Assembly: GCA_024403555.1 (NCBI GenBank)
Contig: JAKSRP010000015.1
Coordinates: forward strand, 1-32,418
Direction of reading: 5' to 3'
Origin: Lachnospiraceae bacterium
Lineage (GTDB): Bacteria > Bacillota > Clostridia > Lachnospirales > Lachnospiraceae
Length of the DNA stretch: 32,418 nucleotides
Shown: positions 1 through 7,479 of the stretch, in pieces
How positions within the stretch are numbered: position 1 is the stretch's first letter
How the letters are laid out: every line of letters starts with the position of its first letter
Position numbers and translations under genes: made by a program
Notes under the pieces: model-generated
Databases searched by the model: none
Told to the model about the DNA's origin: nothing
Seen by the model: the letters and a program-made list of their open reading frames with translations, nothing else

Positions 1-252
1 GAAGGAGAAGTAATCGCATTTTCTCTTGGCGAACCATTAAATGATGATACCTTCGTGGTACATATTGAAAAAGCATTTTCCAAAATCCAGGGTGCTTATC
101 CGATCATTAACCAGCAGTTTGTAAAGCATGAAGCATCCGAATTTACCTATATTAACAGAGAAGAAGACTGTGATGAAGAAGGTCTTCGTCAGGCGAAGCT
201 TTCTTACCGTCCTGTTATGATGATTGAAAAGGGTATGATGCATTTTTGTTAA
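1..252 (+). CDS. DUF2156 / phosphatidylglycerol lysyltransferase C-terminal domain protein (3' end only)
   Basis: An open frame enters from the left edge and ends with TAA at 250-252, giving 83 residues of a C-terminus. The pattern of a hydrophobic strand, an IEKAF helix, the block FVKHEASEFTYINREEDCDE, then a GLRQAKLSYRP tail, resembles the C-terminal end of DUF2156 proteins, whose GNAT-like fold is shared with lysyl-phosphatidylglycerol synthases. The family is known for aminoacyl transfer to lipids in some members, but small stand-alone DUF2156 proteins are largely uncharacterised, so no substrate is proposed. The start, any N-terminal domain and the promoter lie outside the window. It ends just before the promoter of the (p)ppGpp synthetase gene and is probably not in that operon. 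The family call rests on recognition of a short segment. Confidence 0.6.
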   Translation, partial: EGEVIAFSLGEPLNDDTFVVHIEKAFSKIQGAYPIINQQFVKHEASEFTYINREEDCDEEGLRQAKLSYRPVMMIEKGMMHFC

Positions 253-255
253 TTA

Positions 256-284
256 TTGCAAAAGGATAGAAAATTCATTATAAT
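256..284 (+). promoter_or_regulatory. Sigma-A type promoter for the relA-hisS operon
   Basis: TTGCAA (256-261) and a perfect TATAAT (279-284) are separated by 17 bases. Transcription would begin near 291. That places a possible in-frame TTG start at 294 practically at the transcript's 5' end and argues for the ATG at 324 as the true start of the first gene. Confidence 0.7.
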
Positions 285-323
285 AATAGTTAATTGTATT
301 GTGATGAAAGTGAAGTGAACTTT

Positions 324-2597
324 ATGAAAGAAGATAAAATCATAACACCTATTAAAAGAGAAATTAGCAAGCCGAAGGATTTTACGGAACCGAACGAGCT
401 TTTTGAGCAGCTTCTTAAGACGATTCATGGGTATCATCCATCTGCGGATGTAACATTGATCAAGAAGGCATATCAAATTGCTTATGATGCTCACAAAGAG
501 CAGAGGAGAAAGTCTGGGGAACCTTATATCATTCACCCACTTTGTGTTGCGTTGATTCTTGCCGAGCTTGAGTTAGATAAAGAAACGATCGTTGCCGGTA
601 TTCTTCATGATGTAGTGGAAGATACGGTTATGACTTCCGAAGAGATTGCAACAGAATTCAATCCAGAAATCGCACTTTTAGTGGATGGTGTTACAAAATT
701 AGGACAATTGAATTATTCCGCAGACAAGCTTGATATTCAGGCAGAAAATCTTCGAAAGATGTTCCTTGCCATGGCAAAGGATATCCGCGTTATTTTGATC
801 AAATTAGCGGACAGACTTCATAATATGCGTACGATGCAGTATATGAAGCCACATAAGCAGATTGAAAAATCCAGAGAAACCATGGATATTTACGCTCCAA
901 TTGCGTCTAGACTTGGTATTTCGAAGATTAAAGTGGAACTTGATGATTTATCTTTAAAATATTTAAAACCAGAAGTTTACAAGGAATTAGAAGAATCACT
1001 TGCTTTCCATAAGCAGGAACGTGAAGATTTTATTCGCGTGATCGTTGATGAAGTTTCCGCTGGTATTTCAACAACCGTTGATAAAGCAGAAGTAGATGGA
1101 CGTGTAAAACATTTCTTTAGTATATATAAGAAGATGGTCAACCAGAATAAGACCATCGATCAGATTTATGATTTATTTGCGGTTCGTATTAAGGTAGAGA
1201 CCGTAAGAGACTGTTATGCTGCACTTGGTATTATCCATGAGATGTATAAGCCAATTCCAGGCCGTTTCAAGGATTATATTGCTATGCCAAAGCCTAACCG
1301 ATATCAGTCTCTTCATACTACATTGATTGGACCAACCGGACAGCCTTTTGAAATTCAGATTCGTACCTTTGAGATGCATCGTATTGCTGAGTATGGTATC
1401 GCAGCTCATTGGAAATATAAAGAGAATGGTGGATCAGAAGGCATCAGTAAAGAAGAAGAAAAACTTACCTGGTTAAGAGAAATCTTAGAATGGCAAAGAG
1501 ACATGGAAGATAACAAGGAATTCTTAAGTCTCTTAAAGACAAACTTAGATCTCTTTGCAGAACAGGTTTATTGCTTTACTCCTATGGGAGATGTAAAAAC
1601 TCTTCCAACGGGTTCTACACCGATTGACTTTGCTTATATGATTCATTCCGCAGTAGGCAATAAGATGGTCGGTGCAAGAGTAAATGGGCGTCAGGTAACA
1701 TTTGACTATCAGTTACAGACGGGAGATCAGGTAGATATTATTACCTCCCAGAATTCGAAAGGACCAAGCCGTGACTGGCTTCAGATTGTAAAATCTTCGC
1801 AGGCGAAAAATAAGATCAATCAGTGGTTTAAGAAGCAGTTCAAAGAAGAAAATATCGTCACTGGACGAGAGATGTTAAGAAACTATGCAAAAGAGCATAA
1901 TCTTGTACTGGCAGATTATATGAAACCTCAGTACCAGAAGAAGATTATGATCAAATATGGTTTCCGCGACTGGGATGCAGTATGCGCATCCATTGGACAT
2001 GGTGGATTAAAGGAAGGTCAGGTTGTCAACAAATTAGTTGAGCTTTATAACAAAGACCATCCAAAGATCTTAACCGATGAAGAAATTATCAAAGAAACCA
2101 ACGAAGCACATCGCGACATAAAGCGACATAGCAATTCCAAAGGCGGAATTGTCGTAAAAGGTATTCACGATGTGGCAGTTCGTTTTTCGAAATGCTGTAA
2201 TCCTGTTCCGGGTGATGAAATCTGTGGATTTGTTACACGAGGCAGAGGGGTATCCATTCACCGTACAGACTGTGTCAATATGATGTCTATGCCAGAAATC
2301 GAACGTGTTCGATTAATTGATGCAGAATGGGAAGATTCCGAAGAAAACTCCACAGGATTATATACAGCAGAAATCAAAGTATACAGCAATGACCGTAAGG
2401 GACTTCTTATGGACATTACAAAAGTATTTTCCGAAATGGATATCAGCATTAACTCCGTTAACAGTAACAAGGCGAAAAAAGGCCGCGTAACGACAAGTAT
2501 TTCCTTTGATATCAGTGGAAAAGCACAGCTTAATTCCATCTTTTCTAAGATTCGAAACATCGAAGGAATTATTGATATTGAACGTACAGCAGGATAG
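324..2597 (+). CDS. relA: Bifunctional (p)ppGpp synthetase/hydrolase (RelA/SpoT homologue)
   Basis: A long Rel protein (757 residues) that makes and hydrolyses the alarmone (p)ppGpp in the cytoplasm. Visible in order: an HD hydrolase domain with GILHDVVEDT near residues 92-101; a synthetase domain (DLFAVRIKVE, then YQSLHTTLIGPTGQPFEIQIRT); a TGS domain beginning VYCFTPMGDVKTLPTGSTPID; a cysteine-containing region (KCCNPVPGDEICGFVTRGRG); and a C-terminal ACT domain. Both catalytic halves look intact, so it should be bifunctional, as the main Rel of Firmicutes is. An in-frame TTG at 294 would add ten residues but lies too close to the predicted transcription start, so ATG 324 is preferred. The ribosome binding site is weak (AGTGAAG). 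It is the first gene of a five-gene operon ending with hisS, and relA next to hisS is a recurrent Firmicutes arrangement. Confidence 0.96.
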   Translation: MKEDKIITPIKREISKPKDFTEPNELFEQLLKTIHGYHPSADVTLIKKAYQIAYDAHKEQRRKSGEPYIIHPLCVALILAELELDKETIVAGILHDVVEDTVMTSEEIATEFNPEIALLVDGVTKLGQLNYSADKLDIQAENLRKMFLAMAKDIRVILIKLADRLHNMRTMQYMKPHKQIEKSRETMDIYAPIASRLGISKIKVELDDLSLKYLKPEVYKELEESLAFHKQEREDFIRVIVDEVSAGISTTVDKAEVDGRVKHFFSIYKKMVNQNKTIDQIYDLFAVRIKVETVRDCYAALGIIHEMYKPIPGRFKDYIAMPKPNRYQSLHTTLIGPTGQPFEIQIRTFEMHRIAEYGIAAHWKYKENGGSEGISKEEEKLTWLREILEWQRDMEDNKEFLSLLKTNLDLFAEQVYCFTPMGDVKTLPTGSTPIDFAYMIHSAVGNKMVGARVNGRQVTFDYQLQTGDQVDIITSQNSKGPSRDWLQIVKSSQAKNKINQWFKKQFKEENIVTGREMLRNYAKEHNLVLADYMKPQYQKKIMIKYGFRDWDAVCASIGHGGLKEGQVVNKLVELYNKDHPKILTDEEIIKETNEAHRDIKRHSNSKGGIVVKGIHDVAVRFSKCCNPVPGDEICGFVTRGRGVSIHRTDCVNMMSMPEIERVRLIDAEWEDSEENSTGLYTAEIKVYSNDRKGLLMDITKVFSEMDISINSVNSNKAKKGRVTTSISFDISGKAQLNSIFSKIRNIEGIIDIERTAG

Positions 2598-2606
2598 GAG
2601 TACTGG

Positions 2607-3257
2607 ATGAATCTTAATTTAGAATTAACCACTATGCCACTTGGCGGCATGGGAACAAATTGTTATATATTATCAGACAGTGCATCTGGTGATGCATATG
2701 TTTTTGATCCGGGTGATGAAGCAGATTATCTCCTTCGTTATCTTGATCAGAAAGGATTAAAGCTTTGTGGAATCATCTTAACACATGGTCATTTTGATCA
2801 TATTTTAGCAGTAGATGATTTATTAAAGGCAGTACCTGGAATTCCTGTTTATGCAAACAAGGAAGAAAAGGTCGTATTTGAGAATCGAAGCTATAATCTT
2901 TGCGGCATGGTTGGAGGAAGATTCAATTTTATGCCAACGAATTATCTGGAAGATGGAGAAATTCTTGAAATCTTAGGCACTAAGGTGACATGTTTACACA
3001 CACCAGGTCATACCTGTGGCGGCATGTGTTATTTTATCGAAGACAAATGGTGGCTGATTGCAGGAGATACCTTATTCCAGGCTAGTATTGGAAGAACTGA
3101 TTTTCCAACCGGAAGCTATAAAGTACTTGCTGCTTCCATTAGAGAAAAGATTTATACCCTTCCGGACTGGGTAAAGGTATTCCCAGGACACGGTCCGGCA
3201 ACAACAGTAGAAGAAGAAAAGCATACGAATATGTTCGTGCGCGCATTAGATGACTAG
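2607..3257 (+). CDS. MBL-fold metallohydrolase (glyoxalase II-like)
   Basis: A 216-residue single-domain metallo-beta-lactamase fold protein. The metal-binding signature T-H60-G-H62-F-D64-H65 is complete, followed by H135 (TPGHTCGG), D154 (IAGDTLF) and H195 (FPGHGPATT), so a di-metal site should form. The length and the GRTDFPTG segment fit the glyoxalase II / YcbL-like branch, which hydrolyses thioesters such as S-lactoylglutathione in some members. Clostridia generally lack glutathione, so the physiological substrate is unclear. ATG 2607 has an AGGAG at 2596-2600 overlapping the relA stop codon. The next gene starts directly after its stop, which implies co-translation in the relA operon. 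Confidence 0.88.
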   Translation: MNLNLELTTMPLGGMGTNCYILSDSASGDAYVFDPGDEADYLLRYLDQKGLKLCGIILTHGHFDHILAVDDLLKAVPGIPVYANKEEKVVFENRSYNLCGMVGGRFNFMPTNYLEDGEILEILGTKVTCLHTPGHTCGGMCYFIEDKWWLIAGDTLFQASIGRTDFPTGSYKVLAASIREKIYTLPDWVKVFPGHGPATTVEEEKHTNMFVRALDD

Positions 3258-4688
3258 ATGATTGGATTAATTATTAACAACGATACAATTGAATCAGATG
3301 TACGTGATATGATTTATGCCTTCTATTTTGGCGAAAAGATCAAAAAGGTACAGGATTTATCTGATGGTTTCGATTTCTATATTGATGTAAAGGCTGCCGA
3401 TGAAGAGGTAGCCTTTTCCTTGATTAAGGATGGAGTTATAGTTGACACCGTAAAAAAGACAGGACTTTGGAGAAATCCGGTAAAAGAAGGTCCTTATGAA
3501 CTCTTATCCAAGGAAACCGGAAAAAAACTTCCATGGGGCATTCTAACCGGTGTACGTCCGACAAAGCTTGCTATGATGCAGCTTGAAGAAGGAAGAAGCA
3601 GAGAAGAAATCATCGATTATTTTCTTGATACGTATCACTGTACAAGACAGAAAGCTGAAATTTGCACTACCGTAGCCTTAAATGAACAAGAGCTTATGAA
3701 GGACATTGATTTTAAGAATACCTATAGTCTTTATGTGGGCATTCCATTTTGTCCGACACGTTGTCTGTATTGTTCTTTTACATCTTATCCAATTAAGATT
3801 TATCAGGATAAGGTAGAAGACTATCTGCAGGCTCTTTTTAAGGAAATCGATTATGTGGCAAAAAAATGTAAAGAAAAAACACTGTTTTCCGTATATTTTG
3901 GTGGTGGAACCCCATCTTCCATTACAGCTGATCAGTTAGAACGACTGATCAATAAGGTGAAGGACTCTTTTGATATGAGCCACGTAGTGGAATTTACGGT
4001 AGAAGCAGGTCGTCCTGACAGTATCACCTATGAAAAATTAGAGGTTTTAAAGAAATGCGGCGTTTCCCGTATCAGTATCAATCCGCAGACCATGAATCAG
4101 GAAACGTTAGATATCGTAGGCCGTGCTCATAGTGTGGAACAGACGAAGGAAGCATTTGCCTTAGCCAGAAAAGCAGGACATACGAATATTAATATGGATA
4201 TGATTGTGGGACTTCCAGGTGAAGATTTATCCCATGTTTTACATACTTTAGATGAAATCAGAAAATTAGGTCCAGACAGCTTAACGGTGCATTCGCTTGC
4301 AGTTAAGAGAGCGGCTCATCTAAAGGAACAGATTGATAATTACCGCGATTATTTAAAAGGTGCGTCAAATGAGATGCTAGAAGCCGTGGATGATTACGCG
4401 AAAGAGGCAGGATTAGTTCCGTATTATCTCTATCGTCAGAAAAATATTCCAGGCAATATGGAAAATATCGGATATGCAAGAGCCGGTTTAGAGAGCATTT
4501 ACAATATCCTTATTATGGAAGAAAAGCAGGAGATTATTGCGGTTGGAGCCGATGCATCTTCTAAATTTGTTTTCCACGATGAGCATTACATCACACGTGC
4601 TGAGAATGTAAAGAGTGTGGATCACTATATGAACCGAATTGATGAAATGATTGAACGAAAAGATAGCATTTTGAAGGAGAAATATTGA
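3258..4688 (+). CDS. hemZ: HemZ-type radical SAM protein (coproporphyrinogen dehydrogenase-like)
   Basis: A 476-residue cytoplasmic radical SAM protein with the 4Fe-4S motif C165-P-T-R-C169-L-Y-C172. The aromatic residue between the last two cysteines and the following GGGTPSS segment are typical of the HemN/HemW/HemZ group. An N-terminal extension of about 160 residues before the radical SAM core matches the architecture of HemZ in Firmicutes and distinguishes it from HemW. HemZ is annotated as an oxygen-independent coproporphyrinogen III dehydrogenase, but many fermentative Clostridia lack a complete haem pathway, so the real reaction here is uncertain. The ATG at 3258 directly abuts the upstream stop codon. 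Its TGA overlaps the next start (TGATG), suggesting translational coupling. Confidence 0.88.
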   Translation: MIGLIINNDTIESDVRDMIYAFYFGEKIKKVQDLSDGFDFYIDVKAADEEVAFSLIKDGVIVDTVKKTGLWRNPVKEGPYELLSKETGKKLPWGILTGVRPTKLAMMQLEEGRSREEIIDYFLDTYHCTRQKAEICTTVALNEQELMKDIDFKNTYSLYVGIPFCPTRCLYCSFTSYPIKIYQDKVEDYLQALFKEIDYVAKKCKEKTLFSVYFGGGTPSSITADQLERLINKVKDSFDMSHVVEFTVEAGRPDSITYEKLEVLKKCGVSRISINPQTMNQETLDIVGRAHSVEQTKEAFALARKAGHTNINMDMIVGLPGEDLSHVLHTLDEIRKLGPDSLTVHSLAVKRAAHLKEQIDNYRDYLKGASNEMLEAVDDYAKEAGLVPYYLYRQKNIPGNMENIGYARAGLESIYNILIMEEKQEIIAVGADASSKFVFHDEHYITRAENVKSVDHYMNRIDEMIERKDSILKEKY

Positions 4689-5305
4689 TGAATTCTTCTA
4701 ATAACGTGTTTCCGGAAAGTATTTTAATAGACAATGTTATGGAATATATGAATCATGGGGCAATCGTAGGCAATCTTGCCAAAGAAATTGCAAAGCGTAT
4801 GGGCATGGACGAGGAATTTTGCTATGATATGTCGATTGCCGGTATGATGCATGATATCGGCAAAGTCAAGATTCGTACTTATATTGAAGAACGATTTGAA
4901 AAGGTAATGTTTGTGGATGAAGCCCGTTATTACAGAATGCATCCAACGACCGGATATGCTCTCTTGAAAGAGCAGGGTTTTTCTGATAGAATTTTAACTG
5001 CGGTTCTTGATCACCATGAAAATTATGACGGATCTGGCTATCCGAATAACTTAAAGGGTGAAGGAATTTCCGTAGAAGGTCGCATTCTTCATATTTGCGA
5101 TTCATTTGGGAGAAATATGATGAATCAGAAGGTTTCTTCCTGGAAGGATTTAAGAATTGATGAAGCGATGCGTGACATGGTCGAAGAAGCAAAAGACTTT
5201 GACATGAAGATATTTCTTTTATTTCAGGCTTATGTTTATTCTGAAGAGTTTCAGAACTTTTTAGAAGAGCTAGACCTTAGAATGAAGGATATGAAGGATA
5301 AATAA
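4688..5305 (+). CDS. HD-GYP-type phosphohydrolase domain protein
   Basis: A 205-residue protein made almost entirely of one HD-GYP domain. Visible metal-ligand candidates are H23, H55-D56 (GMMHDIGK), H85 (RMHPTTGY), H109-H110 with the GYP motif HHENYDGSGYP (109-119), and D138 (HICDSFG). The family is best known for hydrolysing cyclic di-GMP or related cyclic dinucleotides. The usual conserved stretch after the last Asp (DALT...RPYR) is replaced here by SFGRNMMNQK, so specificity may differ. There is no receiver, PAS or membrane segment, so it is cytoplasmic and lacks an obvious sensor. AAGGAG at 4674-4679 and the TGATG overlap with hemZ support ATG 4688 over a TTG three bases upstream. Confidence 0.88.
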   Translation: MNSSNNVFPESILIDNVMEYMNHGAIVGNLAKEIAKRMGMDEEFCYDMSIAGMMHDIGKVKIRTYIEERFEKVMFVDEARYYRMHPTTGYALLKEQGFSDRILTAVLDHHENYDGSGYPNNLKGEGISVEGRILHICDSFGRNMMNQKVSSWKDLRIDEAMRDMVEEAKDFDMKIFLLFQAYVYSEEFQNFLEELDLRMKDMKDK

Positions 5306-5336
5306 TATAGAAATAGTATAGAAAGAGAGAAACACT

Positions 5337-6695
5337 ATGGCAAAAGGCAATATTATCACACCTAGAACCTTATCTGGTTTTATGGAATTACCACCACAGG
5401 AACAGGTGTTATTTGAACGAATCAAAGCAACATTAGAAGATACATACCAGATGTATGGATTTTATCCAATCGATACTCCTGTTTTAGAATACAGTAATGT
5501 ATTACTTGCAAAATCTGCAGGGGAAACAGAAAAACAGGTATATCGTTTTAACAAAGGGGATAAGGATTTATCCATGCGTTTTGACCTTACCGTTCCATTA
5601 GCAAAATATGTTGCTAAGAACTACTCTGCAATCACTTTCCCATTCAAGCGTTATGCAATCGGTAAAGTATACCGTGGAGAACGTGCTCAGAAAGGACGTT
5701 TCAGAGAATTCTATCAGGCAGATATTGATATCATCGGTGATGGTTCCTTAAGCATTGTAAATGATGCCGAAATCCCATCCATCATTTATTCCATTTTTAC
5801 AGATTTAGGATTAAGCAACTTTACAATCCGTATCAACAACCGTAAAGTCTTAAACGGTTTATTTGAAATGAATGGTCTCGATGATTCTGCAACAGACATT
5901 ATGCGTGTCATCGACAAAATCGATAAGATTGGTGTAGATGCTACAAAAGCAGAATTAATTGAAGTTGGCGTAACAGAAGAAGTAGCTGCTACTTTAATTG
6001 ATATCATGACTTATAAAGACACAAATGCTAATGTAATCGCGAAGTTAGAAGGCTACAAAGGAAGAAGTGAAGTATTTGATCTTGGTTTATCTGAACTTTC
6101 TGATGTTATTTACTACATTGGCAAATTCGGTGTGCCAGAAGAAAATTATCGCATCGACTTATCCATCGCTCGTGGGCTTGACTACTACACAGGAACTGTT
6201 TACGAAACATTTGTAAATGATCATCCTGAAATTGGTTCTGTATGTTCTGGTGGTCGTTATGACAACCTTGCAGAATATTATACAAAGAAGAGTCTTCCAG
6301 GTGTTGGTATGTCCATCGGATTAACAAGATTCTTCTATATCTTAAACGAATACAAATATTTAAATACAAAGCTTAACTCTCCAGCAGACGTATTGATCAT
6401 CCCTATGACAGATGATATGAGTGCAGCAGTTTCTATCTCTGCAACACTTCGTGAATGTGGTATTCGTACACAGATTTATATGGAAAAGAAAAAATTCAAA
6501 GCAAAAATCACATATGCGAACAAATTATCCATTCCATTTGCAATGTTCTTAGGCGAAGACGAAATTGCAGCTGATAAAGTAACCATCAAGAACATGATTA
6601 CTGGTAATCAGGAGACCTTAGATCTTGATGCTGCAATCGATACAATGGTTGAAGTTTTAGAAGAGATGGATGAAGAATCTATTATCACAAAATAG
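5337..6695 (+). CDS. hisS: Histidyl-tRNA synthetase
   Basis: Class II aminoacyl-tRNA synthetase that charges tRNA-His. The 452-residue protein shows motif 2 (FKRYAIGKVYRGERAQKGR, leading into FREFYQADIDIIG), the HisRS-specific histidine-binding loop ARGLDYYTGTVYE, and motif 3 within CSGGRYDNL and GVGMSIGLTR. A C-terminal anticodon-binding domain follows from about residue 350 (DVLIIPMTDD). GAAAGAGAG lies just upstream of ATG 5337. It is the last gene of the relA operon and is followed immediately by a strong terminator. No T-box leader is present upstream: the gap to the previous gene is only 31 bases. Confidence 0.97.
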   Translation: MAKGNIITPRTLSGFMELPPQEQVLFERIKATLEDTYQMYGFYPIDTPVLEYSNVLLAKSAGETEKQVYRFNKGDKDLSMRFDLTVPLAKYVAKNYSAITFPFKRYAIGKVYRGERAQKGRFREFYQADIDIIGDGSLSIVNDAEIPSIIYSIFTDLGLSNFTIRINNRKVLNGLFEMNGLDDSATDIMRVIDKIDKIGVDATKAELIEVGVTEEVAATLIDIMTYKDTNANVIAKLEGYKGRSEVFDLGLSELSDVIYYIGKFGVPEENYRIDLSIARGLDYYTGTVYETFVNDHPEIGSVCSGGRYDNLAEYYTKKSLPGVGMSIGLTRFFYILNEYKYLNTKLNSPADVLIIPMTDDMSAAVSISATLRECGIRTQIYMEKKKFKAKITYANKLSIPFAMFLGEDEIAADKVTIKNMITGNQETLDLDAAIDTMVEVLEEMDEESIITK

Positions 6696-6713
6696 AATTT
6701 GAAGTAAAAATAA

Positions 6714-6748
6714 GGGCTGACTTAATTTATAAGTCAGCCCGTTTTTTT
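6714..6748 (+). terminator. Rho-independent terminator after hisS (probably bidirectional)
   Basis: A perfect 11-bp stem (6714-6724 with 6730-6740, starting GGGCTGACTTA) with a 5-base loop is followed by a T tract (6742-6748). An A-rich stretch before the stem (6706-6710) would serve as a U tract for the convergent flavin reductase transcript. Confidence 0.92.
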
Positions 6749-6781
6749 GTTATGCGCAAGAAAATGCTTCGTCAAATGCGA

Positions 6782-7294
6782 TTATTCAGCGATATAAGCT
6801 TTTTCGATTTCAGCTACATACATAAAGTGGTAATCTTTCTGTGCGTAGTTGATTTCATCTAATTCTTTTACTACAAATCCTTCTGGATCCATCTGCTGAA
6901 CGAATAACTTTTTGCAAACTAAGATGAGTTTTGCACCTTCAAAATATGGTACGCCGTCAATTTCAGCAGCTTTTAAGTTTGTTTTTTCGATTTTATCTGG
7001 ATCGTCATTACCAGAATGTCTTCCAACATAAGTCATATCTTCTCTAAAGTCTTCTGGATAGAAGGTTAAAGAGAAAGAATCTGTGTTATCGATGAATTTC
7101 TTTGTGCATCTCTGTGGACGAAGAACAGTTACTGCAACATTCTTATTCCACATAACACCCATACCGCCCCAGGAAGCAGTCATTGTATTGATTGCGTCGC
7201 CATTCTTAGCGGTAACTAACATCCAGTCTTTTCCGATTAACTGAAATGGATTGCCCTGTAATTCTACTGGGTTGATTTCTTTATAATTTGCCAT
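6782..7294 (-). CDS. Flavin reductase family protein (FMN-binding split barrel)
   Basis: A 170-residue protein of the flavin reductase-like / pyridoxamine-oxidase-like split-barrel family. Segments such as NPFQLIGKDWMLVTA, NTMTASWGGMGVMWNKNV and RPQRCTKKFIDNTDSF match the pattern of small clostridial flavoredoxin-like proteins that bind FMN and transfer electrons from NAD(P)H or ferredoxin partners. No second domain, iron-sulfur motif or membrane segment is present. ATG at 7292-7294 has a strong AGGAGG just upstream on the minus strand. The gene is monocistronic and inverted between hisS and aspS, which are commonly adjacent in Firmicutes. The electron donor and acceptor cannot be told from sequence. 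Confidence 0.9.
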   Translation of the reverse strand: MANYKEINPVELQGNPFQLIGKDWMLVTAKNGDAINTMTASWGGMGVMWNKNVAVTVLRPQRCTKKFIDNTDSFSLTFYPEDFREDMTYVGRHSGNDDPDKIEKTNLKAAEIDGVPYFEGAKLILVCKKLFVQQMDPEGFVVKELDEINYAQKDYHFMYVAEIEKAYIAE

Positions 7295-7347
7295 GATATT
7301 CCTCCTGTATAATAATTTAATATAATAATAATCAAAATTACTTATCT

Positions 7348-7376
7348 ATTATAGTATATAATCATAGAAATGTACA
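7348..7376 (-). promoter_or_regulatory. Candidate promoter for the flavin reductase gene
   Basis: On the minus strand TGTACA (7371-7376) and TATAAT (7348-7353) are 17 bases apart. The -10 is perfect and the -35 matches consensus at four of six positions. Confidence 0.55.
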
Positions 7377-7387
7377 TAAATTCCTAC

Positions 7388-7416
7388 TATACTTTTACGG
7401 GGAATTCCTATATAAT
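7388..7416 (+). promoter_or_regulatory. Candidate promoter for the aspS-ACT-glyA genes
   Basis: A perfect TATAAT lies at 7411-7416, about 64 bases before aspS. The best -35 (TATACT, 7388-7393) at 17-base spacing is poor, so the call rests mainly on the -10. Confidence 0.45.
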
Positions 7417-7479
7417 AGTATGGGTAAAAAAAGCGATATCTCTCATTAGATATTAATATAAATTCAGGAGGAAATTATA

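Noticed and set aside
294-323. TTG-initiated extension of the (p)ppGpp synthetase
   Set aside because: The promoter at 256-284 puts the transcription start at about 291, leaving no room for a ribosome binding site before 294. ATG 324 is preferred.
2258-2650. Minus-strand open frame over the end of the (p)ppGpp synthetase gene
   Set aside because: It is a shadow of well-conserved plus-strand coding sequence, with no RBS and a composition unlike a real protein.
7295-7479. T-box or other tRNA-responsive leader upstream of aspS
   Set aside because: The leader after the predicted start is only about 60 bases and lacks T-box elements or a terminator hairpin. The short AT hairpin near 7436-7453 is weak. 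hisS also has no room for one.
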